Translations under genes and position numbers: made by a program | Shown here: positions 42,990 through 51,723 of the stretch, in pieces | Layout: each line of letters begins with the position of its first letter | How positions within the stretch are numbered: the first letter of the stretch is position 1 | The notes under the pieces: model-generated | Told to the model about the DNA's origin: nothing | The model's database searches: none | What the model saw: only the letters and a program-made list of their open reading frames with translations | Source of the DNA: Paraburkholderia lycopersici | GTDB lineage: Bacteria; Pseudomonadota; Gammaproteobacteria; Burkholderiales; Burkholderiaceae | Reading direction: 5' to 3' | Length of the DNA stretch: 64,000 bases | NCBI RefSeq assembly: GCF_900096975.1 | Contig: NZ_FMYQ01000002.1 | Location: 186,001 to 250,000, forward strand

Positions 42990-44423
42990 ATGAACGGCTG
43001 GATGCCCACGCTCTCACGCAGTAGCGAACCGAAGTATCGGGCGATCGCCCACGCTTACGCACAGGCCATCGACGGCGGTCAGATGCTGCCGGGAGAAAAA
43101 TTGCCCGCGCATCGCTTGCTGGCGAGGAAACTCGGCGTCACGACCGGCACGGTGAGCCGTGCCTATGCGGAGCTGGAACGTTGCGGGATGGTGGTGGCGC
43201 GCGTGGGCGACGGCACCTATGTTGCCGAGCCGGACGCCGACGGCGCGCGCATGCCGGACCGCGCCCGGCCCGTGCCCGAACCGCTGGAGCGGGCTGCCGC
43301 GCCGGGTGCGTTCCCCGCGGCGAGCCTGATCGATCTCGGCCAGAACGTGCCGATGCCGACCGACGAAGCGTTCCTGCTCACGCAGACCTTGCGCGAACTG
43401 GCCGCCGACGAGCGGCTTGCCGGCGAACTGCTGCTTTATCAGCCCGAAGGCGGCCGCCGCTCGCACCGCGAGGCCGGTGCGCGCTGGCTGGCGCGCATGG
43501 GCTGCACGGTGGCGGCCGAGCGCGTGCTGGTCACCCAGGGCGCGCAGCATGGTCTCGCATGTGTCTTGCGCGCGGTGCTGCGCCCGGGCGACACGATCTT
43601 CGCGGAGGCGCTGAGTTATCCCGGCATCGTCGCGCTCGCGCGTCAGTTGCGGCTCAATCTCGTTGGCATCGAAATCGACGACGAGGGGATCGTGCCCGCC
43701 GCGCTCGAGCGTGCCTGCAGCCTGCTCGCGCCACGCGCGCTCTTTTGCGTGCCGACGCTGCACAATCCGACCACGGCGACGCTCTCCGAAGCGCGCCGCG
43801 CGGCGATTGCCGAGATCGCCGCGCGCCATCACCTCGTCGTGATCGAGGACCTCGTCCCGGCGGCGTTGCTCGACGCGCCGCCCACGCCGCTCGCCGCGCG
43901 TCTGCCCGAGCATGGCATCGTCATCAGCAGTCTTTCGAAAGCGGTCGCGCCGGGCCTGCGCATCGGCTACGTGCAGGCGCCTCAGGACTGGGTCGGCAAG
44001 ATCCTCGCGGTGATACGCAGCGATTGCTGGATGACCTCGCCGCTCGCCGCGGAAATCGCGGCGCGCTGGATCGTCGAAGGGGAAGTCGATCGCCTCGTCG
44101 CGCAGCAGCGCGCGCAGGTCGACGTGCGCCACGCGATCGCCGCCGAGGTGTTGGCGGGTTCGCCTTATCGCACCGATCCGGCGAGCCCGCACCTCTGGCT
44201 GCCGCTCGCCGAGCCGTGGCGCGCCGCGGAATTCTCGGCGGCGCTGCGGCAGGCCGGCGTGCTCGCGAAAACGGCCGACAGCTTCGTGATCGGGCGCGGG
44301 TCGGCGCCGCACGCGGTGCGGCTGAGCCTGGGCGGGGCGCGCAGCCATGAGGCGCTGCGCGAAGGGCTGGAACGGCTTGCGCGCACGCTGCGCAACGGAC
44401 CGGAAGGCCTTTATTCCGCTTGA
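42990..44423 (+). CDS. MocR-type regulator (GntR HTH fused to PLP aminotransferase domain)
   Basis: Predicted 477-residue transcription factor. Residues about 10-80 form a GntR winged helix (KYRAIAHAYAQAIDGGQMLPGEKLPAHRLLARKLGVTTGT...). After a linker, a fold-type I aminotransferase domain carries VTQGAQHGLACVL, CVPTLHNPTTATLS and the PLP Lys in SSLSKAVAPGLRIGYV. ATG 42990 has GGGA eight bases upstream; ATG 42924 in frame would read through the GCCGC repeat. Family members sense an amino compound through PLP. It is divergent from the enolase gene and lies upstream of the Rieske gene on the same strand, making both probable targets. Confidence 0.92.
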   Translation: MNGWMPTLSRSSEPKYRAIAHAYAQAIDGGQMLPGEKLPAHRLLARKLGVTTGTVSRAYAELERCGMVVARVGDGTYVAEPDADGARMPDRARPVPEPLERAAAPGAFPAASLIDLGQNVPMPTDEAFLLTQTLRELAADERLAGELLLYQPEGGRRSHREAGARWLARMGCTVAAERVLVTQGAQHGLACVLRAVLRPGDTIFAEALSYPGIVALARQLRLNLVGIEIDDEGIVPAALERACSLLAPRALFCVPTLHNPTTATLSEARRAAIAEIAARHHLVVIEDLVPAALLDAPPTPLAARLPEHGIVISSLSKAVAPGLRIGYVQAPQDWVGKILAVIRSDCWMTSPLAAEIAARWIVEGEVDRLVAQQRAQVDVRHAIAAEVLAGSPYRTDPASPHLWLPLAEPWRAAEFSAALRQAGVLAKTADSFVIGRGSAPHAVRLSLGGARSHEALREGLERLARTLRNGPEGLYSA

Positions 44424-44611
44424 CGTCGCGTAGCGCGCCGTTACGCTGCGACGATGACGTCGACGGTGCGCTCGCGCCGTTCGTCTACCGAAAACGGGAA
44501 CACGCGGCGCCGGTGCCGGCTCGCCCGCAGGTCCGGGCACGCGGCTTGCTCGCCTGCACAAGTTTTTCTCGTCGCGACCGCATCGACTTGCCAAACAAGG
44601 AGACTTTCCGC

Positions 44612-45709
44612 ATGCGCGCAATGCCTTTTCGTGACGGCTGCACGATCGAGTCGCCCGTGCGCGACCTGCGCCGTGTGCCCATTCACCCCGATCACTGGTA
44701 TCCGCTCGCCTGGTCGCGCGAGCTCAAGCCCGGCAAGACGCTGGGCGCCCATTTCGCCGGCGAGCCGATCGTGCTCGCGCGCACCGCGTCCGGCTCGGTA
44801 TTCGCGCTCGAAGACCGCTGCGCGCACCGGCAGGTGCCGCTGCACGCGGGCGTGGTGGATGGCGAGTCGATTCGCTGCGGCTATCACGGCTGGACCTATG
44901 ACTGCTCCGGCCAATGCGTGGACGTGCCCTACCTTGGCCGCGAGCGGCTGCCCAATGGGGTGCGCGCCTATCCGTGCCGCGAGGCGCACGGCATGATCTT
45001 CGTCTTCCCCGGCGACGCCACGCTTGCCGGCGAGCGGCCGCTTCCGCAGCTCGCCTCGGTGACGGACAAGGCGTACAAGACGCGCCGCTTCGGCCGCGAA
45101 GTGAGCTGTCACTACTCGTTCATGCACGAGAACCTGATGGACATGAATCATCAGTTCCTGCACCGGCGGCAGATGGGGCAGATGCGGGCGCGTTCGCTCG
45201 GGCGGCGGCGCGGCGAGAACTTCATCGAGGTCGATTACACGTTCGTGCGCATGGCAGGCAAGCAGCCGGCGGGGGAGGCGCTCGTGTTCGGCGCAAGCAA
45301 GAATCGGTCGGAACAGAGCGGCCAGAGCGTGATGACCGTGCGCACGGAATACCCCTATCAAACACTGCGGATACGCTCGAACGACGACGCGCTCGTGATG
45401 GACTTGTGGATCGTGTATGTGCCGCTCGACGCGCGGCAGCGCACGAACCGCACCTTCGGCCTGCTTTCGGTGCGCAGGCCGTCCGTGCCGTTTTTGCTCG
45501 ACGCCGCATGGCCGCTGCTGGTCTGGTTCACCGAGCGCATCTTCAAGGAGGATCGCGCGATCGTGGAACTGGAGCAGGCCGCCCATGACAGGCAGGGTGC
45601 GGACTGGAACCACGAGGTCTTTCCCGTCATCAACGAATTGCGCGAGCTGCTGCGCAATTGCGGCGACCGCACCGTGATTCCGATACGCGAGGCGAGCGAC
45701 CTGGCTTGA
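44612..45709 (+). CDS. Rieske non-heme iron oxygenase, alpha subunit
   Basis: Predicted 365-residue oxygenase. The Rieske [2Fe-2S] ligands are C70-A-H72 and C89-G-Y-H92 (CAHRQVPLHAGV, then RCGYHGW). The catalytic-iron segment HENLMDMNHQFLHRRQ supplies the two His and the bridging Asp. The size is that of oxidative demethylases and ring-hydroxylating alpha subunits such as VanA. AAGGAG lies nine bases before ATG 44612. No reductase or ferredoxin gene is adjacent. Next to a betaine-type binding protein and an amino-compound-sensing MocR, an N-demethylase role is attractive but unproven. Confidence 0.9.
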   Translation: MRAMPFRDGCTIESPVRDLRRVPIHPDHWYPLAWSRELKPGKTLGAHFAGEPIVLARTASGSVFALEDRCAHRQVPLHAGVVDGESIRCGYHGWTYDCSGQCVDVPYLGRERLPNGVRAYPCREAHGMIFVFPGDATLAGERPLPQLASVTDKAYKTRRFGREVSCHYSFMHENLMDMNHQFLHRRQMGQMRARSLGRRRGENFIEVDYTFVRMAGKQPAGEALVFGASKNRSEQSGQSVMTVRTEYPYQTLRIRSNDDALVMDLWIVYVPLDARQRTNRTFGLLSVRRPSVPFLLDAAWPLLVWFTERIFKEDRAIVELEQAAHDRQGADWNHEVFPVINELRELLRNCGDRTVIPIREASDLA

Positions 45710-45863
45710 CGCGAAGGCGCGCCGAAAGCGGCGCGTTCCACGAGCGCTTCCCGTACCTCCTTGCCCGCGGGCACGACTTCCTTGCCGATGCCGTCGCCAG
45801 TGTCGTTGCGCTTTACCCAGCTCGGGGTTCAAAAACCGATGCTAGACTCCGGGCATTCTTGAC

Positions 45864-46823
45864 GTGAATTCACAAGTGACGATCGTGGCCGATATCGTCC
45901 AACCCGCCGATCTGGGCTTCTTTTCGACGCTCGTCTCCTCGGGCAGCCTGAGCGCCGCCGCGCGCGAACTGGGCCTGACGCCTGCCGCGGTCAGCAAGCG
46001 GCTTGCGCAAATGGAGGAGCGTGCCGGTGTGCCGCTCGTCAACCGCACGACCCGCCGCATGACGTTGACGCCCGAAGGCGAGGTGTATCTGGAGCACGCG
46101 CGCCGCATTCTCGACGAGATCGACGAACTCGGCGAGTTGCTGGGCGGCGCGAAGCAGCATCCCAAGGGGCTGCTGCGCGTGAATGCCACGCTGGGATTCG
46201 GACGCAGCCATATCGGGCCGGCGCTTTCGCGCTTCGTCGTGCAGTACCCGCAGGTATCGGCGCAGCTTCAGCTCTCGGCGACGCCGCCCCCGCTGACCGA
46301 GGACTCATACGATGTGTGCATTCGCTTCGGCGAGCCGCCCGACCCGCGCGTGATCGCGCGGCGTCTCGCTGCCAACCGGCGCCTGCTTTGCGCGGCGCCC
46401 GCGTATCTCGCTAGCCGGGGCGCGCCCGCCACGCCGCATGACCTCGCGAAGCACAACTGCATCAGCATTCGCCAGGGCGACGAGGCCTATGGCGTGTGGC
46501 GGCTTTCGCGCGAACGCGGCGGCTCGCGCAAGCCGGAAGCCATCCGCATCAATGGCAACCTCACGACCAACGACGGCGAGATCGCCGTGAAGTGGGCGCT
46601 GGACGGGCACGGCATCCTCATGCGCGCCGAGTGGGACATCAACGAGTATCTGGCCGATGGGCGGCTCGTCGTCGTGCTGCCCGAGTACGAAACGCCGGGC
46701 GCGGACATTTATGCCGTCTACGCGCAGCGCCTCCAGCTTTCCACGCGTATTCGCGCGTTCGTCGATTTTCTCGCCGTCGAACTCGGCAGATCGCAGCGGC
46801 ATCAGGCGCCGCGCCGCGCTTAA
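45864..46823 (+). CDS. LysR-family regulator, DmlR/CrgA-like
   Basis: Predicted 319-residue regulator. HTH at about residues 20-50 (GSLSAAARELGLTPAAVSKRLAQMEER), NRTTRRMTLTPEGEVYLEHARRIL, and the effector domain with VCIRFGEPPDPRVIARRLAANRRLLCA as in the DmlR/CrgA branch. The GTG at 45864 is assumed; GTG 45876 is an alternative. It converges on metR: the two stop codons share bases in the sequence TTAA at 46820-46823. Target unknown. Confidence 0.9.
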   Translation: MNSQVTIVADIVQPADLGFFSTLVSSGSLSAAARELGLTPAAVSKRLAQMEERAGVPLVNRTTRRMTLTPEGEVYLEHARRILDEIDELGELLGGAKQHPKGLLRVNATLGFGRSHIGPALSRFVVQYPQVSAQLQLSATPPPLTEDSYDVCIRFGEPPDPRVIARRLAANRRLLCAAPAYLASRGAPATPHDLAKHNCISIRQGDEAYGVWRLSRERGGSRKPEAIRINGNLTTNDGEIAVKWALDGHGILMRAEWDINEYLADGRLVVVLPEYETPGADIYAVYAQRLQLSTRIRAFVDFLAVELGRSQRHQAPRRA

Positions 46824-47737
46824 CGTCGCACGCGCGGTGCCTGCCAGTTCGATTTGCGCGCGAAGTCGACGAACGAACTCAGGTAGTCGACCACGGCATC
46901 CGATTCGCGCGTGCCGAGAAAGATCTGCTTGGCAATGCCTTCCTTGCCGAGCTTGAGCACGACCAGCGGCATGCGGTCGGCGTATTCCTCCGCGAGCCAG
47001 CGCGGCAACGCAGCCACGCCGCGTCCGCTCGCCACCATCTGCAACATGATGTCGGTCGTTTCGATCGTCTTGTGGCGGCGCGGCGCGATGTTGGCGGGCC
47101 GCAAAAACTGGTTGTAGATGTCGAGCCGATCCGTTTCCACCGGATAGGTAATGAGCGTTTCATCCACGAGCGCCTCGGGCTTCACATAGCGAACCTTGGC
47201 CAGCCGATGTCCTTCGGCCACCACGAGCACCTGCTCGTAGTCGAACACGGGTTCGAAGCGCAGGCCGGGCCGGTTGAGCGGATCGGGCGTGACCAGCACG
47301 TCGATGTCGTAGCCGAACAGCGCGCCGATGCCGCCGAACTGGAACCGCTGCTTCACGTCCACGTCGACGTCGGGCCAGCGCGCGAGGTAGGGCGAAACCA
47401 CCTTGAGCAGCCACTGGTAGCACGGATGGCACTCCATGCCGATGCGCAAGGTGCCGCGCTCGCCTTCGGCGTACTGCTTCATGCGCGCTTCGGCAAGCTC
47501 GAACTGCGGCAGCAGACGCTCGGCGAGCGAGAGTAGATACTGTCCGGCCTGAGTGAGGCGCAGGCTGCGCCCCTCGCGGTCCCAGATCGGCGTGCCGAGC
47601 TGCTGCTCGATTTTCTTGACGGTATGGCTCAACGCCGACTGTGTGAGAAAGAGTGTGCTGGCCGCGGCCGTGAGCGACCCCTGGCGCTGGACCTCGCGGA
47701 CGATGACGAGATGAATGCGTTCGAGCATGGTGGCCAT
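46820..47737 (-). CDS. metR: Methionine biosynthesis regulator MetR (LysR family)
   Basis: Predicted 305-residue activator that binds homocysteine and induces metE. HTH QGSLTAAASTLFLTQSALSHTVKKIEQQLG; effector domain landmarks IGMECHPCYQWL and PVFDYEQVLV are shared with E. coli MetR (AIECHSCIQWL, PMFDYEVRLV). Divergent from metE, 117 bases apart, the canonical arrangement. ATG 47737 or ATG 47728 could serve as start. The stop overlaps that of the convergent LysR gene. Confidence 0.95.
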   Translation of the reverse strand: MATMLERIHLVIVREVQRQGSLTAAASTLFLTQSALSHTVKKIEQQLGTPIWDREGRSLRLTQAGQYLLSLAERLLPQFELAEARMKQYAEGERGTLRIGMECHPCYQWLLKVVSPYLARWPDVDVDVKQRFQFGGIGALFGYDIDVLVTPDPLNRPGLRFEPVFDYEQVLVVAEGHRLAKVRYVKPEALVDETLITYPVETDRLDIYNQFLRPANIAPRRHKTIETTDIMLQMVASGRGVAALPRWLAEEYADRMPLVVLKLGKEGIAKQIFLGTRESDAVVDYLSSFVDFARKSNWQAPRVRR

Positions 47738-47760
47738 AGATGAAAAAAAATAATCGATAA

Positions 47761-47785
47761 ATGAAATAATGCCATTTTATTTCAT
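47761..47785. promoter_or_regulatory. Candidate MetR operator in the metR-metE intergenic region
   Basis: ATGAAATAA (47761-47769) and TTATTTCAT (47777-47785) are perfect 9-base inverted arms with a 7-base spacer. They contain the TGAA...TTCA core of MetR sites. The right arm reaches the -35 region of the predicted metE promoter. Confidence 0.65.
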
Positions 47786-47798
47786 GATGCGAAAATCC

Positions 47799-47804
47799 TA
47801 TGAT
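47799..47804 (+). promoter_or_regulatory. Candidate -10 element of metE
   Basis: TATGAT matches the -10 consensus at five of six positions. The corresponding -35 (TTTATT, 47776-47781, 17-base spacer) is poor, as expected for an activator-dependent promoter, and is covered by the palindrome. Confidence 0.5.
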
Positions 47805-47854
47805 GACTGCCACCCGGGTTTTTCCCGCACTCTTCTTTTTGAACGGCAGCGCAT

Positions 47855-50146
47855 ATGGTCACCACGCACAATCTTGGCTTTCCGCGCATCGGCGCGAAAC
47901 GCGAACTCAAATCCGGCCTGGAACGCTACTGGAAGGGCGAGTCCGCGCGCGACGAACTGAAGGCGCTCGGCGCCGAACTGCGCGCACGCCACTGGGGGAA
48001 CCAGAAGGGGCTCGACTTCGTGCCCGCCGGCGATTTTTCGTTCTACGACCAGGTGCTCGACATGAGCTTCACGCTCGGCAACCTGCCCGAGCGCGTCCAG
48101 GGCTTTCACGGCGACAAGCTCGATAACTACTTTCGCGTGGCGCGTGGCCGTTCGGCACACGGCGCCGAAGAACACGCGGTCTGCTGCGGCGGCGTGGCGG
48201 CGGGCGAAATGACGAAGTGGTTCGATACGAACTATCACTACATCGTCCCCGAATTCACGGCCGGGACGCAGTTCAACCTCGACACGTCGCGGCTTTCCGG
48301 GCAATTGCGCGAGGCGCGCGAACTGGGCGTGAAGGCCAAGCCGGTCATCATCGGCCCGCTGACCTATTTGTGGCTCGGCAAGGTCAAGGACGACTCGGAC
48401 AAGCTGGCGCTGCTGCCGCGCATCATGCCCGTGTACCGCGCATTGCTCGACTACTTGCGGGTGATGGAGGTCGAGTGGGTGCAGATCGACGAGCCCGTTC
48501 TCGTGACCGAGCTAGACCCGGCGTGGCGCGCCGCGTTTGCGAGCGCGTACGAAGGGTTCGAAGTGCGCGGGGTCAAATTGCTGCTCGCCACATATTTCGG
48601 ACAACTGCAGGAAAACCTGGATCTCGCCTGCTCGCTGCCCGTCGATGGGCTGCACATCGATGCGATCAACGCACGCGACGAAGTCGCGCTGGCCGTGCAA
48701 AAGCTGCCTGCGCACAGCGTGCTTTCGGTCGGCGCGGTCAACGGGCGCAACATCTGGAAGACGGACCTGAGTGCCGCGCTCGAATGGCTCGAGCCGCTCG
48801 CGAAGCAGCTTGGCGATCGTCTCTGGATCGCGCCGTCGTGTTCGCTGCTGCACGTCCCGGTCGATCTCGCGGCCGAAGAGAAGCTCGACGCCGAAATCCG
48901 CTCGTGGCTCGCATTCGCGCTGCAAAAGCTCGACGAAGTGAAGGTGCTTGCGACCGCCCTCAATGAAGGCCGCAAGCAGGTCGCCGCGGAACTTGTCGCG
49001 AACGCCGCCGCGATTGCGGCGCGCTGTGCCTCGCCGCGCGTGAACAATCCGGCGGTAAAGGCCGCAATTGCGGGCATCGACGTGAAACTCGGCGACCGCA
49101 GGCACCCCTACGCCGAGCGCGCCGCGAAGCAGGCCGCGCGGCTCGGGTTGCCCGCATACCCCACCACGACGATCGGCTCGTTCCCGCAGACCGCGCAAAT
49201 CCGCCACGCGCGCAGCCAGTTCAGGAGCGGCGCGCTCGACAACGCGGGTTACGAGGCCGCGATGCGCGCCGAGATCGAACGCAGCGTGCGCGAGCAGGAA
49301 AAGCTGGGCCTCGACGTGCTCGTGCATGGCGAAGCCGAGCGTAACGACATGGTCGAATACTTCGGCGAGCAGCTCGACGGCTATGCGTTCAGCCAGTTCG
49401 GCTGGGTGCAGTCGTACGGCTCGCGCTGCGTGAAGCCGCCCATCCTGTTCGGCGACATCAGCCGGCCGAAGGCGATGACCGTCGAATGGATCACCTACGC
49501 GCAGTCGCTCACGAACAAGCCGATGAAGGGCATGCTCACGGGCCCCGTCACGATCCTGAACTGGTCGTTCGTGCGCGACGACCAGCCGCGTTCGGTATCG
49601 TGCTACCAGTTGGCGCTCGCGATCCGCGAAGAGGTGCTCGACCTCGAAAAGGCCGGCGTGCGCGTGATTCAGATCGACGAGGCCGCGCTGCGCGAAGGCC
49701 TGCCGCTGCGTCGCGCGCAATGGAGCGAGTATCTGCGCTGGGCCGTGGAGTCGTTCCGCATTGCCGCGAACGGTGTGCGGGACGAAACGCAAATCCACAC
49801 GCATATGTGCTATTCCGAGTTCAACGACATCATCGCGTCGATCGCCGAAATGGACGCCGACGTCATCACGATCGAGACATCGCGCTCGGACATGGAGCTG
49901 CTCGACGCGTTCGACAACTTCAGGTATCCGAACGAAATCGGTCCGGGCGTGTACGACATTCACTCGCCGAACATCCCGAGCGAAGCGCACATCGTGCAAC
50001 TGATGCGCAAGGCTGCCGGGCGTATTCCGGCGCAGCGGCTGTGGGTGAATCCCGACTGCGGACTGAAGACGCGCCAGTGGACCGAGGTGATTCCCGCGCT
50101 CACGAACATGGTCGCCGCCGCCAGGACGCTGCGCGCCGAGGCTTAA
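47855..50146 (+). CDS. metE: Cobalamin-independent methionine synthase
   Basis: Predicted 763-residue enzyme transferring methyl from 5-methyltetrahydropteroyl-triglutamate to homocysteine, the last step of methionine synthesis. N-terminal domain begins [15 protein letters not shown]. The C-terminal catalytic barrel shows [31 protein letters not shown], zinc ligands in [13 protein letters not shown], and NPDCGLKTR with the last Cys ligand. Length equals the family norm (about 755-765). No strong Shine-Dalgarno sequence precedes ATG 47855. Divergent from metR, so induced by homocysteine through MetR. Confidence 0.97.
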   Translation: MVTTHNLGFPRIGAKRELKSGLERYWKGESARDELKALGAELRARHWGNQKGLDFVPAGDFSFYDQVLDMSFTLGNLPERVQGFHGDKLDNYFRVARGRSAHGAEEHAVCCGGVAAGEMTKWFDTNYHYIVPEFTAGTQFNLDTSRLSGQLREARELGVKAKPVIIGPLTYLWLGKVKDDSDKLALLPRIMPVYRALLDYLRVMEVEWVQIDEPVLVTELDPAWRAAFASAYEGFEVRGVKLLLATYFGQLQENLDLACSLPVDGLHIDAINARDEVALAVQKLPAHSVLSVGAVNGRNIWKTDLSAALEWLEPLAKQLGDRLWIAPSCSLLHVPVDLAAEEKLDAEIRSWLAFALQKLDEVKVLATALNEGRKQVAAELVANAAAIAARCASPRVNNPAVKAAIAGIDVKLGDRRHPYAERAAKQAARLGLPAYPTTTIGSFPQTAQIRHARSQFRSGALDNAGYEAAMRAEIERSVREQEKLGLDVLVHGEAERNDMVEYFGEQLDGYAFSQFGWVQSYGSRCVKPPILFGDISRPKAMTVEWITYAQSLTNKPMKGMLTGPVTILNWSFVRDDQPRSVSCYQLALAIREEVLDLEKAGVRVIQIDEAALREGLPLRRAQWSEYLRWAVESFRIAANGVRDETQIHTHMCYSEFNDIIASIAEMDADVITIETSRSDMELLDAFDNFRYPNEIGPGVYDIHSPNIPSEAHIVQLMRKAAGRIPAQRLWVNPDCGLKTRQWTEVIPALTNMVAAARTLRAEA

Positions 50147-50566
50147 CCGGCAAGCGCCCGTCCTGTTTCGCGACAGCGACAATCACGGCGGCGAGACGAT
50201 GCGCCGCCTCGCTCCGCCGCGCGCGGCGAGATCTGTCGAACCCGCCGACGCGCCGTGGGCGTGCGCGAACGAGGGCGACACCGTGCGCACCGCGGAGCGC
50301 ATCGACGAATTGTGCGGAACAGCCAGATGGTCCTTACATTGTCCTTGCGCGCCGCGCCTGGCGGCGCGGATTTCCGGCCGCTCGGTCCGGCTTGCCGAAC
50401 GGCGGCGTCTCTCCGATCCGCGCAGTTCCCGGTACGCTTCCGGTTCGCCGGGAATGAAACAAAGTGGATCTACAGAACAAGCCGCTTTTGAGGCAGACTG
50501 GGTCTGTGGCTGCGTCGGCCACGCTATCCTTTTACTCCACGAGCAGGGACAAACAGGGACAAACGC
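50147..50566. other. Intergenic region with a duplicated 10-mer at its end
   Basis: About 420 bases between metE and the PaiB-like gene, with short open frames but no convincing product. No clear metE terminator. The sequence CAGGGACAAA is repeated back to back at 50544-50563, directly before ATG 50567. Each copy supplies a possible Shine-Dalgarno AGGGA; the second has the better spacing. Confidence 0.4.
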
Positions 50567-51205
50567 ATGTACGTACCAGCCCATTTCGCCGAAACCCGCA
50601 AGGAAGTGCTGCATGACCGCATCGCCCAACACCCGTTCGGCACGCTGGTCACGCACGGTAAAAGCGGACTCGACGCCAATCACATTCCTTTCGAACTCGC
50701 GGCCGCCGAAGGCGAACTGGGTGTGCTGCGCGCGCATGTCGCGCGGGCTAACCCGGTATGGCAGGACGTGTCGAATGGCGACGAGGTGCTCGTGATCTTC
50801 CAGGCCGGCAACGCCTATATCTCGCCGACCTGGTACCCAAGCAAGCATGAATTGCACAAGCAGGTGCCGACGTGGAATTACATCGTCGTGCATGCTCGCG
50901 GGCGCATTGCGATTCTCGACGACGAGCGCTACGTGCGCGGCGTGATCGCCCGCCTGACGCGCACGCACGAAGCGTCCCAGCCGACGCCCTGGAAAATGTC
51001 CGACGCGCCGAAGGACTACATAGACGCGATGGTCAAGGAGATCGTCGGCGTGGAGATCGAAATCACGCAGCTCGTCGGCAAGAGCAAGCTCAGCCAGAAC
51101 AAGGAGGAGCGCGATATTCGGGGCGCTGGCGAAGCACTCAAGTTGCGCGGCGACTCGCCGATTGGCGACGCCATGCTTGCCGCGGCCGCCGGGAAGGTGC
51201 AATAG
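50567..51205 (+). CDS. PaiB-family FMN-binding regulator
   Basis: Predicted 212-residue protein of the PaiB family: flavin-reductase-like split barrel annotated as FMN-binding negative transcriptional regulators. Motifs seen: MYVPAHFAETRKEVLHDRIAQHPFGTLVT, FQAGNAYISPTWYPSKHELHKQVPTWNYIVVHARG, and the terminal VGKSKLSQNKEERDIRG. Complete and of normal length. Often beside polyamine acetyltransferases, but none is adjacent here. It lies 255 bases before the SMP-30 remnant and is not clearly part of that unit. Confidence 0.93.
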   Translation: MYVPAHFAETRKEVLHDRIAQHPFGTLVTHGKSGLDANHIPFELAAAEGELGVLRAHVARANPVWQDVSNGDEVLVIFQAGNAYISPTWYPSKHELHKQVPTWNYIVVHARGRIAILDDERYVRGVIARLTRTHEASQPTPWKMSDAPKDYIDAMVKEIVGVEIEITQLVGKSKLSQNKEERDIRGAGEALKLRGDSPIGDAMLAAAAGKVQ

Positions 51206-51459
51206 CGCGGGGGGACCTTCAATGGCAAGCGTTCCATCTCCAGCGTGCGGCTTCCCGGTCAGAGATTCCGCGAGCACGCGATGGGTTTCGTCGCGCTTCG
51301 CGCTCGGCGTGGAGACCAGGCACCTCGGCAAAGCCGACGGCCGCGGCATGCGACTGGTCAGGTTCGCTGCGGGCGTCGAGTACGTGCCGATTTCCGTATC
51401 GCAGGCGCGATGCCGTGGCCTGAACCCGACAGTACGAGACCGGAACGACGCATCCTCGC
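51206..51459. other. Intergenic or decayed sequence, no gene recognised
   Basis: About 250 bases upstream of the SMP-30 remnant. Open frames run in several registers without recognisable homology. Given that the following gene is decayed, this may be further eroded coding sequence, but I cannot identify the source. Confidence 0.3.
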
Positions 51460-51723
51460 GAATATGAAATCCACGACGCCCGTTTTCGCACGCTGCTGCA
51501 GCCGAACGCGCAGTTCGAGGAGCTCGCCGAGGAGCTCGCGGGCGACGGTATTCACTGCTATGCGCCCGATGGAACGCGCCTCGGCAAAGTTCTCGTGCCG
51601 GAAACCGTCGCGAATCTCGTGTTCGGCGGCGCGAAGCGCAATCGTCTTTCCATCGCGGCCAGCACGTCGCTGTATTCGCTTTATGTCGGCGTGCGCGGCG
51701 CGTCCCATGGAGAGTTGCCATGA
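51460..51723 (+). pseudogene. SMP-30/gluconolactonase remnant with a large internal deletion
   Basis: In one frame, sequence from 51463 reads YEIHDARFRTLLQPNAQFEELA, the typical N-terminus of an SMP-30/gluconolactonase/LRE protein. It then passes directly into DGIHCYAPDGTRLGKVLVPETVANLVFGG and the C-terminal end SLYSLYVGVRGAS. The roughly 200 residues between, including the metal-binding propeller, are missing. No start codon is found at the normal position. The stop at 51721 overlaps the next gene's ATG, preserving the ancestral coupling of a sugar-lactone hydrolase with a sugar-acid dehydratase. Confidence 0.75.
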
